DNA of 64,000 bases from a virus, in IMG/VR virus record IMGVR_UViG_3300031521_000030, positions 33,129 to 97,128 of that record. The stretch is one strand, 5' to 3'. The number at the start of each line of letters is the position of its first letter. Position 1 is the stretch's first letter. Positions 23,075-31,119 of the stretch are shown in pieces. A program made the translations under genes and the position numbers. The notes beneath the pieces were generated by a model. It had not been told where the DNA came from and ran no database searches. It was given only the letters and a program-made list of their open reading frames with translations.

Positions 23075-23608
23075 ATGTTCCGTGTTTGCAAAACCGACGA
23101 CGACCAGCAGATTGCCCCCATCGTGGGGCACCCCAATTATTTTGTGGGCTCTGATGGTCGCGTCTATTCCTGTGCCCCACTGAATGGCCGGGGAGCACCT
23201 CTCCCCTTCTCAAGCAAACGAGAGCTACTCATCCAGCACACCCCCAAGGGTTATTGCACCATAATGGTTGACCGGAAGACTGTGGCGGTCCATTCCCTTG
23301 TTCTTAACCACTTCGTTGGGTCCCCTAAAGAGGGCCAACAATGCCGCCACTTGAATGGCAACAAGGACGATAATGCCATGGGGAATCTTGCATGGGGCTC
23401 CGGGCTGGATCAGCACAATGACCGCGTGCGGCATGGGACAGCACTCATGGGAGTTAGGCACCCCCAAGCAGTTCTGGACCAGATCAAAGTTTGCCTTGTT
23501 CGTCGCCTTCGTGCTCGGAAGTGGTCCCTTCGGGAAATTGCAAAGGCCCTTGGGGTAAGCACTACTCCTATTCGCCATGTTTTCAACGGGGGGTATGCCC
23601 ATGTTTAA
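23075..23608 (+). CDS. HNH endonuclease with protease-like N-terminus
   Basis: A 177-residue protein. Residues 1-13, MFRVCKTDDDQQI, copy the start of the following protease (MFKVCKMDDDQQI). The HNH core is H73 (AVHSLVLNHF), R91-H92-N94 (CRHLNGN), N100 and N104. A helix-turn-helix follows at 150-170 (SLREIAKALGVSTTPIRHVF). ATG 23075 is chosen because it matches the protease start. In-frame starts further upstream exist. The stop TAA lies inside ATGTTTAAG, the start of the protease gene, so the junction is exact. Confidence 0.88.
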   Translation: MFRVCKTDDDQQIAPIVGHPNYFVGSDGRVYSCAPLNGRGAPLPFSSKRELLIQHTPKGYCTIMVDRKTVAVHSLVLNHFVGSPKEGQQCRHLNGNKDDNAMGNLAWGSGLDQHNDRVRHGTALMGVRHPQAVLDQIKVCLVRRLRARKWSLREIAKALGVSTTPIRHVFNGGYAHV

Positions 23609-24158
23609 GGTCTGCAAAATGGATGACGATCAGCAAATCGTCGAAGGCGAAGTCTATGCCCCCAATACTCTCGACACCCATGGCGAGATGATGACGGCGG
23701 ATGCGGTGGAGACTATTTGCCACCGCTTCATGCAAATCCACTCCCTCAAGGAGACGATTGATACGCAGCACAACAATCTTCCCGCCGAATGCTACCCCAT
23801 TGAATCCTTCATTGCCCGCAAAGGCGACCCGGACTATACCGAGGGCGCATGGGTGCTGGCCGTTAAGGTAGAGGACCCAACTTTGTGGGCCTCCGTTAAA
23901 AAGGGGGAACTCAATGGCTTCTCCTTCGAGGCATACGTGAGCAAGCAGCAAGCGATTGTCGAGTTGCAGGTTTTCCCCCAGAGCATAGGGGAAACGGAGG
24001 AGGCCGAGGGCCATGCTCACTTCTTCATTGCCGAGTTGAATGCCGATGGGAAAGTTGTTTCCGGGCGCACAAGCGAGGCCGCCGGACACTCCCACATGAT
24101 AACCAAGGGCACCGCCACGTTGGAAAGTGCTGGACATGCCCATCGTTTTGTCGTCTAA
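23601..24158 (+). CDS. prohead protease, XkdF-like
   Basis: A 185-residue protein. EGEVYAPNTLDTHGEMMTAD, the IDTQHN motif, ESFIARKGDPDY and WASVKKGELNGFSFEAY match the XkdF family of putative phage serine proteases. Such proteases cut scaffold and capsid proteins during head maturation. The C-terminal part has three His pairs (GHAH, GHSH, GHAH). ATG 23601 overlaps the end of the HNH gene by 8 bases, with GGGGGG upstream as a weak ribosome site. ATG 23595 is an alternative. Its first 13 residues are duplicated in the HNH gene. Confidence 0.85.
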   Translation: MFKVCKMDDDQQIVEGEVYAPNTLDTHGEMMTADAVETICHRFMQIHSLKETIDTQHNNLPAECYPIESFIARKGDPDYTEGAWVLAVKVEDPTLWASVKKGELNGFSFEAYVSKQQAIVELQVFPQSIGETEEAEGHAHFFIAELNADGKVVSGRTSEAAGHSHMITKGTATLESAGHAHRFVV

Positions 24159-24165
24159 CAAGATT

Positions 24166-25626
24166 ATGACTCGCAACCCCATCACCGTCCAAAAGGTCGT
24201 CACCCTTCTATCCGACGCGCATCCAACTTTCGTCTCTCTTGTTGGGCATGGGGCTAATCAGACCCCTTTCAAGTCCGTCAAGGTAGCCGAGCTTCCACAA
24301 ACTCAACCCATTGCAGACACCACTATGAGCAAACCCGCCGAACCCGTTACCAAGGGCGCAGTCGGGGCACCGCCAGCCGGAACCGAGATCAATAAGATCG
24401 TGTTCGCGGGTGAGCAGTTCCCGACCGATGCCGCCGTCACTACCTACCTTACCGCCAAGGGTTATTCCAACTTCGCCGTCGAGGCCGTGGATAGCAGCTT
24501 CGTGGTAAAGGCCATGGACGAAAACGCATTTGAATCCATCACGCCAATTGCGGCTACGGATGCGGGTGTTACCTTTTTTGTCGGTAAACTGGCCGCCGGG
24601 GCCGATCCCATTGCCACAGCCGTTATTGCCGCCCCCGTGGTTGCAACCAAGGCCGAGGTTCCCGTTGTCGTTGTCGCCCGCGAGCGCACGAAGGTTAGCA
24701 AGGCCGAGGTTCGCCGCAACCAGTTCAAGGTTACCAAAGCCGACGAAACCCCGGACCAACTCGTCCAGAAGTATTGCGACTATTATTGCTGCTGCGGGCC
24801 GGAGGTTGGGGAGCTAACGCTTGCCGACGCCATCGCCGATGTCAATTGCGGTCTGCCAGTTGGGTATTGGGATGTCAATGATGCCTTCCGCCAAGCCCTC
24901 CGCAACCGCATCCTCACCGGGGACGTTGCTGGCATTGCTGCCCTTGCAACTCAATTTGGTGAAATACTTGTCAAACTCTGCAACATCTGTTCCACTACCA
25001 CCATGAAATCCGAAGACAACCAAGCCGCTATCGACGCACTCCTCCCGAGCCGCAAGGACTTCGGAACGCAGGTGCCCAAAGTTGTAGCCATCCCCGCCGG
25101 GACAACTGACCCAATCATTGCGCAGCCCGGCACCATCCCGGCAACCCCCGGCACGATTGCCCTGCCAACCGGCGGCAACACCCTGCCCGTTATTAGCCAA
25201 CCCGGAACCATTCCGGCGGTTGTAGCTGGCGCGGTTGTAGTCCCCGGCGGTGCGGGCTCCCCGGCGGAACCCTTGGCCCAACCCGGAACTCTTCCCGCCG
25301 TGCCCGGTGCGGTAACTTTGCCAACCGGCACCGTGCCCGTTGTGCCCTCCGACCTTGGCTCCCTAGCCACGGCGATGACCACTTTGCAGAATACGCTGAA
25401 CACCCTCATCCAAGGGCAAACATCCCTCGCAACCAAAAGCGACATTTCGGAAGTTTCCGAGAAGGTCACCAAGGCAGAGGGCCGCTTGACCGTGATTGAA
25501 GAGGTCCGGCAGATTCGCAAGAGCGCGGACTCCGACGACGCTACCGTCAACGGGGGCGCTGGCAGCCCTGCGGGGGAAGCCCCGAAGTTGACCAAGACTC
25601 AGAAAAACATTCTTGGCATCCAGTAA
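24166..25626 (+). CDS. scaffold-like capsid assembly protein
   Basis: A 486-residue protein between protease and major capsid gene, the usual place of a scaffold. Residues 18-36 (AHPTFVSLVGHGANQTPFK) match the start of many XkdF-type proteins, so the ancestral protease may be split over two genes. A central Cys-rich segment (YCDYYCCCGPEVG) is followed by Pro/Gly repeats of the type QPGT(I/L)PA, PG and LPTG. The C-terminus has a coiled coil near TTLQNTLNTLIQGQ. The exact role, core scaffold or decoration, is inference. Confidence 0.6.
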   Translation: MTRNPITVQKVVTLLSDAHPTFVSLVGHGANQTPFKSVKVAELPQTQPIADTTMSKPAEPVTKGAVGAPPAGTEINKIVFAGEQFPTDAAVTTYLTAKGYSNFAVEAVDSSFVVKAMDENAFESITPIAATDAGVTFFVGKLAAGADPIATAVIAAPVVATKAEVPVVVVARERTKVSKAEVRRNQFKVTKADETPDQLVQKYCDYYCCCGPEVGELTLADAIADVNCGLPVGYWDVNDAFRQALRNRILTGDVAGIAALATQFGEILVKLCNICSTTTMKSEDNQAAIDALLPSRKDFGTQVPKVVAIPAGTTDPIIAQPGTIPATPGTIALPTGGNTLPVISQPGTIPAVVAGAVVVPGGAGSPAEPLAQPGTLPAVPGAVTLPTGTVPVVPSDLGSLATAMTTLQNTLNTLIQGQTSLATKSDISEVSEKVTKAEGRLTVIEEVRQIRKSADSDDATVNGGAGSPAGEAPKLTKTQKNILGIQ

Positions 25627-25695
25627 GGCGAACCCAAAGGAAAACCAAAACCCTCGCAAGAGGTAACGCAAACCAAAACTAACCCAGCAAATAAT

Positions 25696-26613
25696 ATGTC
25701 TCAGGAACTCATTCAACGTGCGGATTTGGTCTTGGCGAACCTGCAAACCAACGGCGGTATCCTTAACCCGGAACAAGCCGACCGTTTCATTCAGGTCCTC
25801 GTCGATGAACCCACCATCCTCAATGTCGCTCGCACCGTCACCATGGCGGGGCCAACGATGGAACTCAACAAGATCGGCTTCGGTTCGCGCATCATGCGTG
25901 CTGCCGTTGAAAACACCCGCCTTGCGGCTGCTGATCGCGTTAAGCCAACCACAAGCAAGGTTTCCCTCGCCACGAAGGAAGTCATCGCTGAAATCCTTCT
26001 GCCTTACGCGGTGTTGGAAGACAACATCGAAAAGGGCAATCTGGAAAACACCATCCTCACCCTGATCGCTAAGCGTGCGGCCACCGACTTCGAAGAGTTG
26101 GTTATCCTCGGCGACCAGTCGCTTGCAGGGACCGACCCTTACCTTGGGTTGCTGGACGGCGTTGTGAAGCGCATCACGGCCCATGAGGTCGATGCACTCA
26201 CCACCGGCATTTCGGCCAACACCTTCAACAACGCCCTCAAGGCGCTGCCGAAGAAATACCGCCGGAACAAAAACCTGCTCAAGTTCCTCTTGGGTTCGGA
26301 CGCCGAACAGGATTGGCGCAACAAGATCGCTGCCCGGCAGACCATTCTTGGTGATAGCACCTTGGTTGGCTCCGCTCCAAGCACGGTCCACGGCGTTGGC
26401 ATTCTGCCCGCAGCCCTGATGCCTGATGGCGTTGGTATCCTTACCAACCCGCAGAACATCATCATCGGTATCCAGCGGAATTTCCGCTTGGAGTCCTTCC
26501 GCATGATCGGCGAGCGCCAGTATCAAATCGTTCTGACCGCCCGCGTGGATGTCCAGATCGAGGAGACGGATGCCGCCGTCAAGATCGTCAACTTCGAGGA
26601 CATCGAAGCGTAA
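25696..26613 (+). CDS. major capsid protein, HK97 fold
   Basis: A 305-residue protein. FIQVLVDEPTILNVARTVTM, FGSRIMRAAVEN, LPYAVLEDNIEKGNLENTIL and the RQYQIVLTARVDVQIEETDAAVKIVNF ending match XkdG/P2-type major capsid proteins. A conserved middle is DFEELVILGDQS. It builds the icosahedral shell. It has codon use suited to high expression and a 69-base A-rich leader, with a GC hairpin after the gene. Confidence 0.92.
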   Translation: MSQELIQRADLVLANLQTNGGILNPEQADRFIQVLVDEPTILNVARTVTMAGPTMELNKIGFGSRIMRAAVENTRLAAADRVKPTTSKVSLATKEVIAEILLPYAVLEDNIEKGNLENTILTLIAKRAATDFEELVILGDQSLAGTDPYLGLLDGVVKRITAHEVDALTTGISANTFNNALKALPKKYRRNKNLLKFLLGSDAEQDWRNKIAARQTILGDSTLVGSAPSTVHGVGILPAALMPDGVGILTNPQNIIIGIQRNFRLESFRMIGERQYQIVLTARVDVQIEETDAAVKIVNFEDIEA

Positions 26614-26635
26614 GCCATAGGGCAAGACCACTCAT

Positions 26636-26663
26636 GCCCCTTCCCTTTAACCGGGGGAGGGGC
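26636..26663 (+). terminator. GC hairpin after major capsid gene
   Basis: GCCCCTTCCC pairs with the following GGGGGAGGGGC around a short loop with TTTAACC. There is no T-run, so it may be an RNA-stabilising or partial terminator structure. Confidence 0.4.
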
Positions 26664-26698
26664 CTTCAACCAAAGCAGCACGCAACTCATTTATTTTT

Positions 26699-26983
26699 AT
26701 GGCCGAAGACATTGCATCCACCGACGAAACCCCCGCCCCCAAAGTGGCTGGGCTCACCGCAACCCTCGTCTACGGGGAAACCTACTACCTTGGTAACAAA
26801 CGCTTCGAGGTCAAAAAGCCCGTATCCGTTACCGAAGCAGAGGCCGCAGCCCTCAAGCCGAAGGTTGTCTCGCGCACCATCATTGATGGGGACAAGCGGG
26901 ACTCCATTGACACCCCTCGCTTCAAAATCGAAGGGTCTGCCCCGGCGGCCCCTCGCGCACGCGCCCCTCGCGCAACCGCCTAA
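26699..26983 (+). CDS. small head-associated protein
   Basis: A 94-residue protein between capsid and connector genes. VYGETYYLGNKRFEVKKPV is strand-like. The tail is Pro/Ala/Arg-rich and probably disordered. The position suggests a head-completion or decoration role; no family is recognised. Confidence 0.6.
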   Translation: MAEDIASTDETPAPKVAGLTATLVYGETYYLGNKRFEVKKPVSVTEAEAAALKPKVVSRTIIDGDKRDSIDTPRFKIEGSAPAAPRARAPRATA

Positions 26984-26987
26984 TCGC

Positions 26988-27001
26988 TGCAACTTGTTGC
27001 A
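26988..27001. repeat. dispersed dyad site 11 (TT centre)
   Basis: Exact copy in the 31-base gap before the connector gene. Confidence 0.85.
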
Positions 27002-27014
27002 CCACTCATAACCT

Positions 27015-27704
27015 ATGCGTTCCCGTATTATTACCCCACCGGCCTCCGAGCCCATAACGCTCGATGAGGCGAAGGAGTATTTGCGGGTTACGCATGGGCA
27101 TGAGGACGCGACCATTACCCGGCAAATCCGGGCGGCCCGCGTGGCTTGCGAGCACCAAGCGCGTATGTCCTTTGTCACCCAAACGTGGGAGACTTCCTAT
27201 ACCATTCCCAAAGCGGTTATCCGCCCTCTATTGATGCCCTCAAGCATCTCCGACCCCGATGGTGTTTTGGGTGGTTTGCGGGTTATGCACAAGCCCGCTG
27301 CATCCGTTGTGAGCGTCTCGGCACTATGCCGGGGCAAGGCCCCAACGGTTGTCCCGGACACCGAGTATGTCCTTGACCTTGGGACGCAGAGGATCGAATG
27401 GGCTAACCGGCAAAACCTCTGCCAAGGTTATTTGAATGGCAACGACATTGTGCTTGCCCAATATGTTACGGGCTATTCGGTGGAGGACTTGAACCTCATC
27501 CACCCAAGCATCGTCGAGGCCATCTATATCGTTCTCAGCAACTTGTATGAGAACAAGGGCCTAAGCAGCCAAGTCTTGCCTCCAACGGCAATCGAACTTC
27601 TGGCCCCTTATTGGACCTCACCAACTTTCGACAAAACCCCAACCCCGGAGCAACCCTCTTATGAAATTTGGTCGCAAGGTCGTTGGTTTGACCAGTCGCA
27701 ATAG
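27015..27704 (+). CDS. head-tail connector protein (gp6-like)
   Basis: A 229-residue protein. The N-terminus (ITLDEAKEYLRVTHGHEDATI) and the following helices are typical of the HK97 gp6-like/phage connector family that forms a ring below the portal. The end overlaps the next gene by 44 bases in another frame. Confidence 0.85.
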   Translation: MRSRIITPPASEPITLDEAKEYLRVTHGHEDATITRQIRAARVACEHQARMSFVTQTWETSYTIPKAVIRPLLMPSSISDPDGVLGGLRVMHKPAASVVSVSALCRGKAPTVVPDTEYVLDLGTQRIEWANRQNLCQGYLNGNDIVLAQYVTGYSVEDLNLIHPSIVEAIYIVLSNLYENKGLSSQVLPPTAIELLAPYWTSPTFDKTPTPEQPSYEIWSQGRWFDQSQ

Positions 27705-28155
27705 TTACGAGAATGTTTCCGCTGGGGAACTTCGTAACCCAATCGTGCTACTCAAGTCCGAGCGCACGCCCGACGATAGCACGGCATTCATCCAAACCCT
27801 CACGCCCTACCACCCCGCATGGGCCAAGATCGTGGAGGCCGAGGAGTCCCGAGATAAAGGGGAGAATGAGGACAACAAAACCGCATTCAACTTCATCATT
27901 CGCAACCCCCGGTTCGGGGTAGACTCCGGCTCCTTTGTGAGTTGGGGCGACCGGCTTTTCCGGGTTAGCAAGACCAAGCAGTTGGGCCGGGAGTTGGAGT
28001 TCCTCCGCATCAAGGCATTCGAGCATGGTAACACATCCGGCCCGGCCTTCGGGCTTGGGGCAATCCAACACCCGGACGGTTCCCTTATTGCCCAAACCGA
28101 GCCTACCAATGATGGCTCAACCACTTCACCTTTCTGGCCGCCGGAGGAGGACTAA
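27661..28155 (+). CDS. head-closure/head-tail joining protein
   Basis: A 164-residue protein. SAGELRNPIVLLKSERTPDD, HPAWAKIVEAEESRD and the strand RLFRVSKTKQLGRELEFLRI fit the SPP1 gp16-like joining family (R-x-P-I-x-L near the start, W-A-x-I-x-P equivalent). ATG 27661 is the only start that covers the conserved region; the overlap with the connector gene is long. The C-terminal 40 residues look disordered. Confidence 0.75.
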   Translation: MKFGRKVVGLTSRNSYENVSAGELRNPIVLLKSERTPDDSTAFIQTLTPYHPAWAKIVEAEESRDKGENEDNKTAFNFIIRNPRFGVDSGSFVSWGDRLFRVSKTKQLGRELEFLRIKAFEHGNTSGPAFGLGAIQHPDGSLIAQTEPTNDGSTTSPFWPPEED

Positions 28156-28158
28156 GCC

Positions 28159-28611
28159 ATGGCCGCCGGGGACATTGCAACGCTTGATGAATCCCGCTAC
28201 GTGCGGGCTGGATTCTTGCGGGCCTACCTCCTTTCCGAAATGCGGCGGGTAACCCGGTCTAATGCTGAGCATATCCGCAACCACATGAAGGCGAACATGC
28301 AAGCCCCCAAGCATGGCCACACTTACATCCGGGCGGGCGGGCGCAAGCATGTCGCTTCGGCACCGGGGGAAGCCCCCGCAATAGACACCGGGAACCTTTT
28401 CAACTCATTGAAGATTGAATATGGAAGCGGGGCCGGATACCCTACGGGGGCCTTTGCGCATATTGGGACTTCCACAACCGGCTACGCGGGGTTCCTCGAA
28501 GGGGGCACAAGCAAGATGGCAAAGAGGCCGTTCGCTGACCCTGCGCGGGCTGCATTCCAAGCTCGGTTCATCAATGACATCCGGCGGGCCATTAGCCACA
28601 CACTTTCCTAA
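28159..28611 (+). CDS. neck protein, HK97 gp10-like
   Basis: A 150-residue protein with SAPGEAPAIDTGNLFNSLKI, FAHIGTSTTGYAGFLEGGT and KRPFADPA. This is the A-P-G-E-x-P-x-x-D-T-G-x-L and E-x-G-T-S-x-x-x-x-R-P-F pattern of gp10-type neck or tail-completion proteins. It sits between the connector and tail genes, as expected. Confidence 0.85.
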   Translation: MAAGDIATLDESRYVRAGFLRAYLLSEMRRVTRSNAEHIRNHMKANMQAPKHGHTYIRAGGRKHVASAPGEAPAIDTGNLFNSLKIEYGSGAGYPTGAFAHIGTSTTGYAGFLEGGTSKMAKRPFADPARAAFQARFINDIRRAISHTLS

Positions 28612-28613
28612 CC

Positions 28614-29435
28614 ATGATCTCCCTTTCCGAAATCGTTAAGCGCGTCCGGGTAACCTGCCCATCCTTTGCCCGCCGGGTTGGGGGGACGGCTGAGTTCTCC
28701 GAAGCATCAAAGGACGAGACTTCCGACCTTCCTTTGCCGCATGCTTTTGTGATTCCCATGTTTGGTGAGGACATGGGCCAACTTTCCCCCAACCCGGAGG
28801 TGGCATCCGAAAAGGTCAAAGAGTTCTACGCAGTTGTCGTTTGCATTGATAACCGGGTGAACCGGGCGGGGGCGGTCGGCCTATCCAAACTTGATCCCTT
28901 GGAGCAACTGGTTGCCATCCAAAAGGAACTCCGCAAAGCGTTCATCGGTTGGCGCATGGTCCCCCAATATGACCCCGTTCGGTATTCGCGGGATGCCCAC
29001 CTTGGCATGGACAACAAGAGGATGTGGCACCAATGGGAGTGGTCCATGCAAGCTATTGAGCAACCTGATGCCACCGATGCAAGTTATGCCGAAGTCTCCG
29101 ATTTCGTTAATGAGTTGTCCAGTGATAGCATGCCTTTGAGTGGACCAAGCAATGGGCTCAGAACCATCCATGTCAATGGCAGCGAAACCGGGGCAACCGG
29201 CGGGTCCAGCTACGATGATCTTTGGCCACAAACGGACCCACCAACTGAACCATCCGAGGAGGCGTTGGTTGCCGCCCGGTTGCGTGCCGACTTCTCTCTC
29301 CCCGTTTCCCTATTGGACCCAGCGCCCCCTAGCCCCGAAGAAATTGGGGGGGCCATCACCAAGGCACCGGACTATGTTTCACCCGATGAGGCGGGCCGCC
29401 TGATTGTTGATTCCAAGGAGGGGGCCACGGTATGA
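28614..29435 (+). CDS. tail terminator-like minor tail protein
   Basis: A 273-residue protein. The first 160 residues (FAVVIPMF-like strand HAFVIPMFGEDM; FYAVVVCIDNR; DPLEQLVAIQKELRKAFIGW) resemble Gp37/tail-terminator proteins of Mu-like phages, which cap the tube. The C-terminal 110 residues look flexible. It overlaps the spike gene by 4 bases. Confidence 0.65.
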   Translation: MISLSEIVKRVRVTCPSFARRVGGTAEFSEASKDETSDLPLPHAFVIPMFGEDMGQLSPNPEVASEKVKEFYAVVVCIDNRVNRAGAVGLSKLDPLEQLVAIQKELRKAFIGWRMVPQYDPVRYSRDAHLGMDNKRMWHQWEWSMQAIEQPDATDASYAEVSDFVNELSSDSMPLSGPSNGLRTIHVNGSETGATGGSSYDDLWPQTDPPTEPSEEALVAARLRADFSLPVSLLDPAPPSPEEIGGAITKAPDYVSPDEAGRLIVDSKEGATV

Positions 29436-30391
29436 GTTCCGGGCGTGGCCAAGCAAACGTGGGGGGAACCCAGCACACCAAATGGGACACCGCCGAACTG
29501 GCCTCCCGGATAGAGAACCTTATCCGCGTGGGCCGCATCCATGAGGTTGACTACACGGCCAAAAAGGCTCGGGTAATCTTTGGCAAGGAAGGGGAGTCAA
29601 CCGCCTTTGTCACGGACTGGCTTTCGTGGGCATCCTTGCGGGCGGGCAACAACCGGAAGTGGTCCCCACCGGAAAAGGGCGAGCAATATGCTGTCTTTGC
29701 CCCAAGTGGCCATCTGGAGAATGGGTTTGTCGGGCTGGCTATTGGCAGCGGCAACTACCCGCTCCTTGCCGACTCCCCGGACTATGAGATGGAGGACTTC
29801 CGAAAGGATATGGACTCCGAACAAGATGGTTATTACGAATACAACCGGGCAACCGGGGTGCGTCGTTGGGTCCTCAAAGCCGGGGGTTGCTACCGTTGGG
29901 AGGTTGGAGCAGATGCAAATATCATCATGGATGGCACCCATATCCAACTCCGGGTGGGGGAAACCCAATTGGTGGTTACCAAAGATGGTATCAACCTCCA
30001 TGTCCAAGGCACGGCAACCGAGTTGAAACTCTCCAAAGATTCCATTGTGGCCCACGTTGCCAATGCCGGGGTGCTTCAAATCCTCAAGGACAAGGTGGTT
30101 GCTGCCGTCAATGGGGCTAGTTTGCTCCGCATAACCGCACAGCGGGTTGTAGCGGCGGTGGCGGGGGCAATCATGGACCTTGGCCAAAGCAAGGCAACGC
30201 TCTCCGGGGGGGCAAGCTCCTTGGAACTAGCAACCACCGCAACCCTTACCACCCCATCCTTCTCCGGCATGCAAGGCGGGGCAACCGTGGCCTCCGAGCA
30301 AGAACAAGCACCGGCAGCCGAAACCCCGCACGAAACCTTGGTCGCACCGGAGCCCCCAAAAGGCGGGGCACCCTATCGGCCATCCAAGTAG
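29432..30391 (+). CDS. baseplate spike protein (gpV-like)
   Basis: A 319-residue protein. An OB-fold part comes first (GRIHEVDYTAKKARVIFG ... SPPEKGEQYAVFAPSG), as in P2 gpV. A repetitive strand region follows (IQLRVGETQLVVTKDGINLHV; LKLSKDSIVAHV), like the triple beta-helix of membrane-piercing spikes, and then a Pro/Glu-rich tail. It forms the central needle hub with the PAAR protein encoded next. Confidence 0.88.
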   Translation: MSSGRGQANVGGTQHTKWDTAELASRIENLIRVGRIHEVDYTAKKARVIFGKEGESTAFVTDWLSWASLRAGNNRKWSPPEKGEQYAVFAPSGHLENGFVGLAIGSGNYPLLADSPDYEMEDFRKDMDSEQDGYYEYNRATGVRRWVLKAGGCYRWEVGADANIIMDGTHIQLRVGETQLVVTKDGINLHVQGTATELKLSKDSIVAHVANAGVLQILKDKVVAAVNGASLLRITAQRVVAAVAGAIMDLGQSKATLSGGASSLELATTATLTTPSFSGMQGGATVASEQEQAPAAETPHETLVAPEPPKGGAPYRPSK

Positions 30392-30405
30392 TGCAACAAG
30401 TTGCA
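30392..30405. repeat. dispersed dyad site 12 (AA centre)
   Basis: Exact copy immediately after the spike stop codon and 5 bases before the PAAR start. Confidence 0.85.
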
Positions 30406-30410
30406 GCATT

Positions 30411-30674
30411 ATGGGAGCCATTGTTGTAAATGCTGATGTGGCCGGGGGACCCATTATTGCCATAGGGCAGATGTGGATGACCCTTGGCGGGCGGAATGTT
30501 GCCGTCCTTGGCGACCCCGTTACCGGGCATGGTATGTATCAGCATGCAGCGCCAACCATGGTGCAGGGTTCACCATGGTTCGCCATCAATGGCAAGCCGG
30601 TTGTGCGGCAAGGGGATAGTGCAAGTTGTGGGGACACCGCAACCGCATCCCAAACAACGTGGACGATTCCTTGA
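30411..30674 (+). CDS. PAAR-type spike tip protein
   Basis: An 87-residue protein. GDPVTGHGMYQHAAPTMVQGSP and GKPVVRQGDSASCGD carry the PAAR-like G-D-x-x-x-x-H-G and G-x-P-V-x-R-x-G-D-x-x-x-C-G-H/D repeats. PAAR proteins cap the spike, usually with a bound metal. Directly downstream of gpV, as expected. Confidence 0.88.
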   Translation: MGAIVVNADVAGGPIIAIGQMWMTLGGRNVAVLGDPVTGHGMYQHAAPTMVQGSPWFAINGKPVVRQGDSASCGDTATASQTTWTIP

Positions 30675-30708
30675 CCCCCTCCATCCCCTACGATATAAAC
30701 GAACTCGT

Positions 30709-31119
30709 ATGCCACTGATTGCCCCATTAGAAGGTAGCTCAATCCAACCCACATCCCTGATGAATAGGGTGACAGGGCAACGGATGACGGACTTTGAGCA
30801 TTTGCAGCAGAGCATCATTGATTTGCTCACCACCCCATTGGGCTCCCGTTGCGAGCAGCGCGACTATGGTTGTGGGCTTTTCCAGATGGTTGACCATAAC
30901 ATTGACAAGGCATTCGTCATGTGGGCCTACGTTACCATTGCGGAGGCCATAGGGAAGTGGGAGCCCCGGATCATCCTTACCAAAATCACACTGGATGCCA
31001 CGCAATGGCGGGACGGCATCCTCCTTCTTGACCTTTATGGGTTGTATCTGATCCAAGGCAACGCCATCCGAATTTCCAACCTTTACCTCGACTTCTACGG
31101 AAGCGCCCAGCCGCAATGA
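30709..31119 (+). CDS. baseplate wedge protein (gpW/gp25-like)
   Basis: A 136-residue protein. GQRMTDFEHLQQSIIDLLTTPLGSRCEQRDYGCGL is the hallmark of the gpW/gp25 lysozyme-like wedge family (I-x-x-I-L-x-T-x-x-G-x-R-x-x-x-x-x-Y-G). ATG 30709 is chosen because it precedes the conserved core. It overlaps the gpJ-like gene by 4 bases. Confidence 0.9.
   Translation: MPLIAPLEGSSIQPTSLMNRVTGQRMTDFEHLQQSIIDLLTTPLGSRCEQRDYGCGLFQMVDHNIDKAFVMWAYVTIAEAIGKWEPRIILTKITLDATQWRDGILLLDLYGLYLIQGNAIRISNLYLDFYGSAQPQ

Noticed and set aside
20461-26631. CRISPR array or tandem repeat block
   Set aside because: No direct repeats with regular spacers were seen; the only repeats in this stretch are Pro/Gly codon repeats in the scaffold-like gene.
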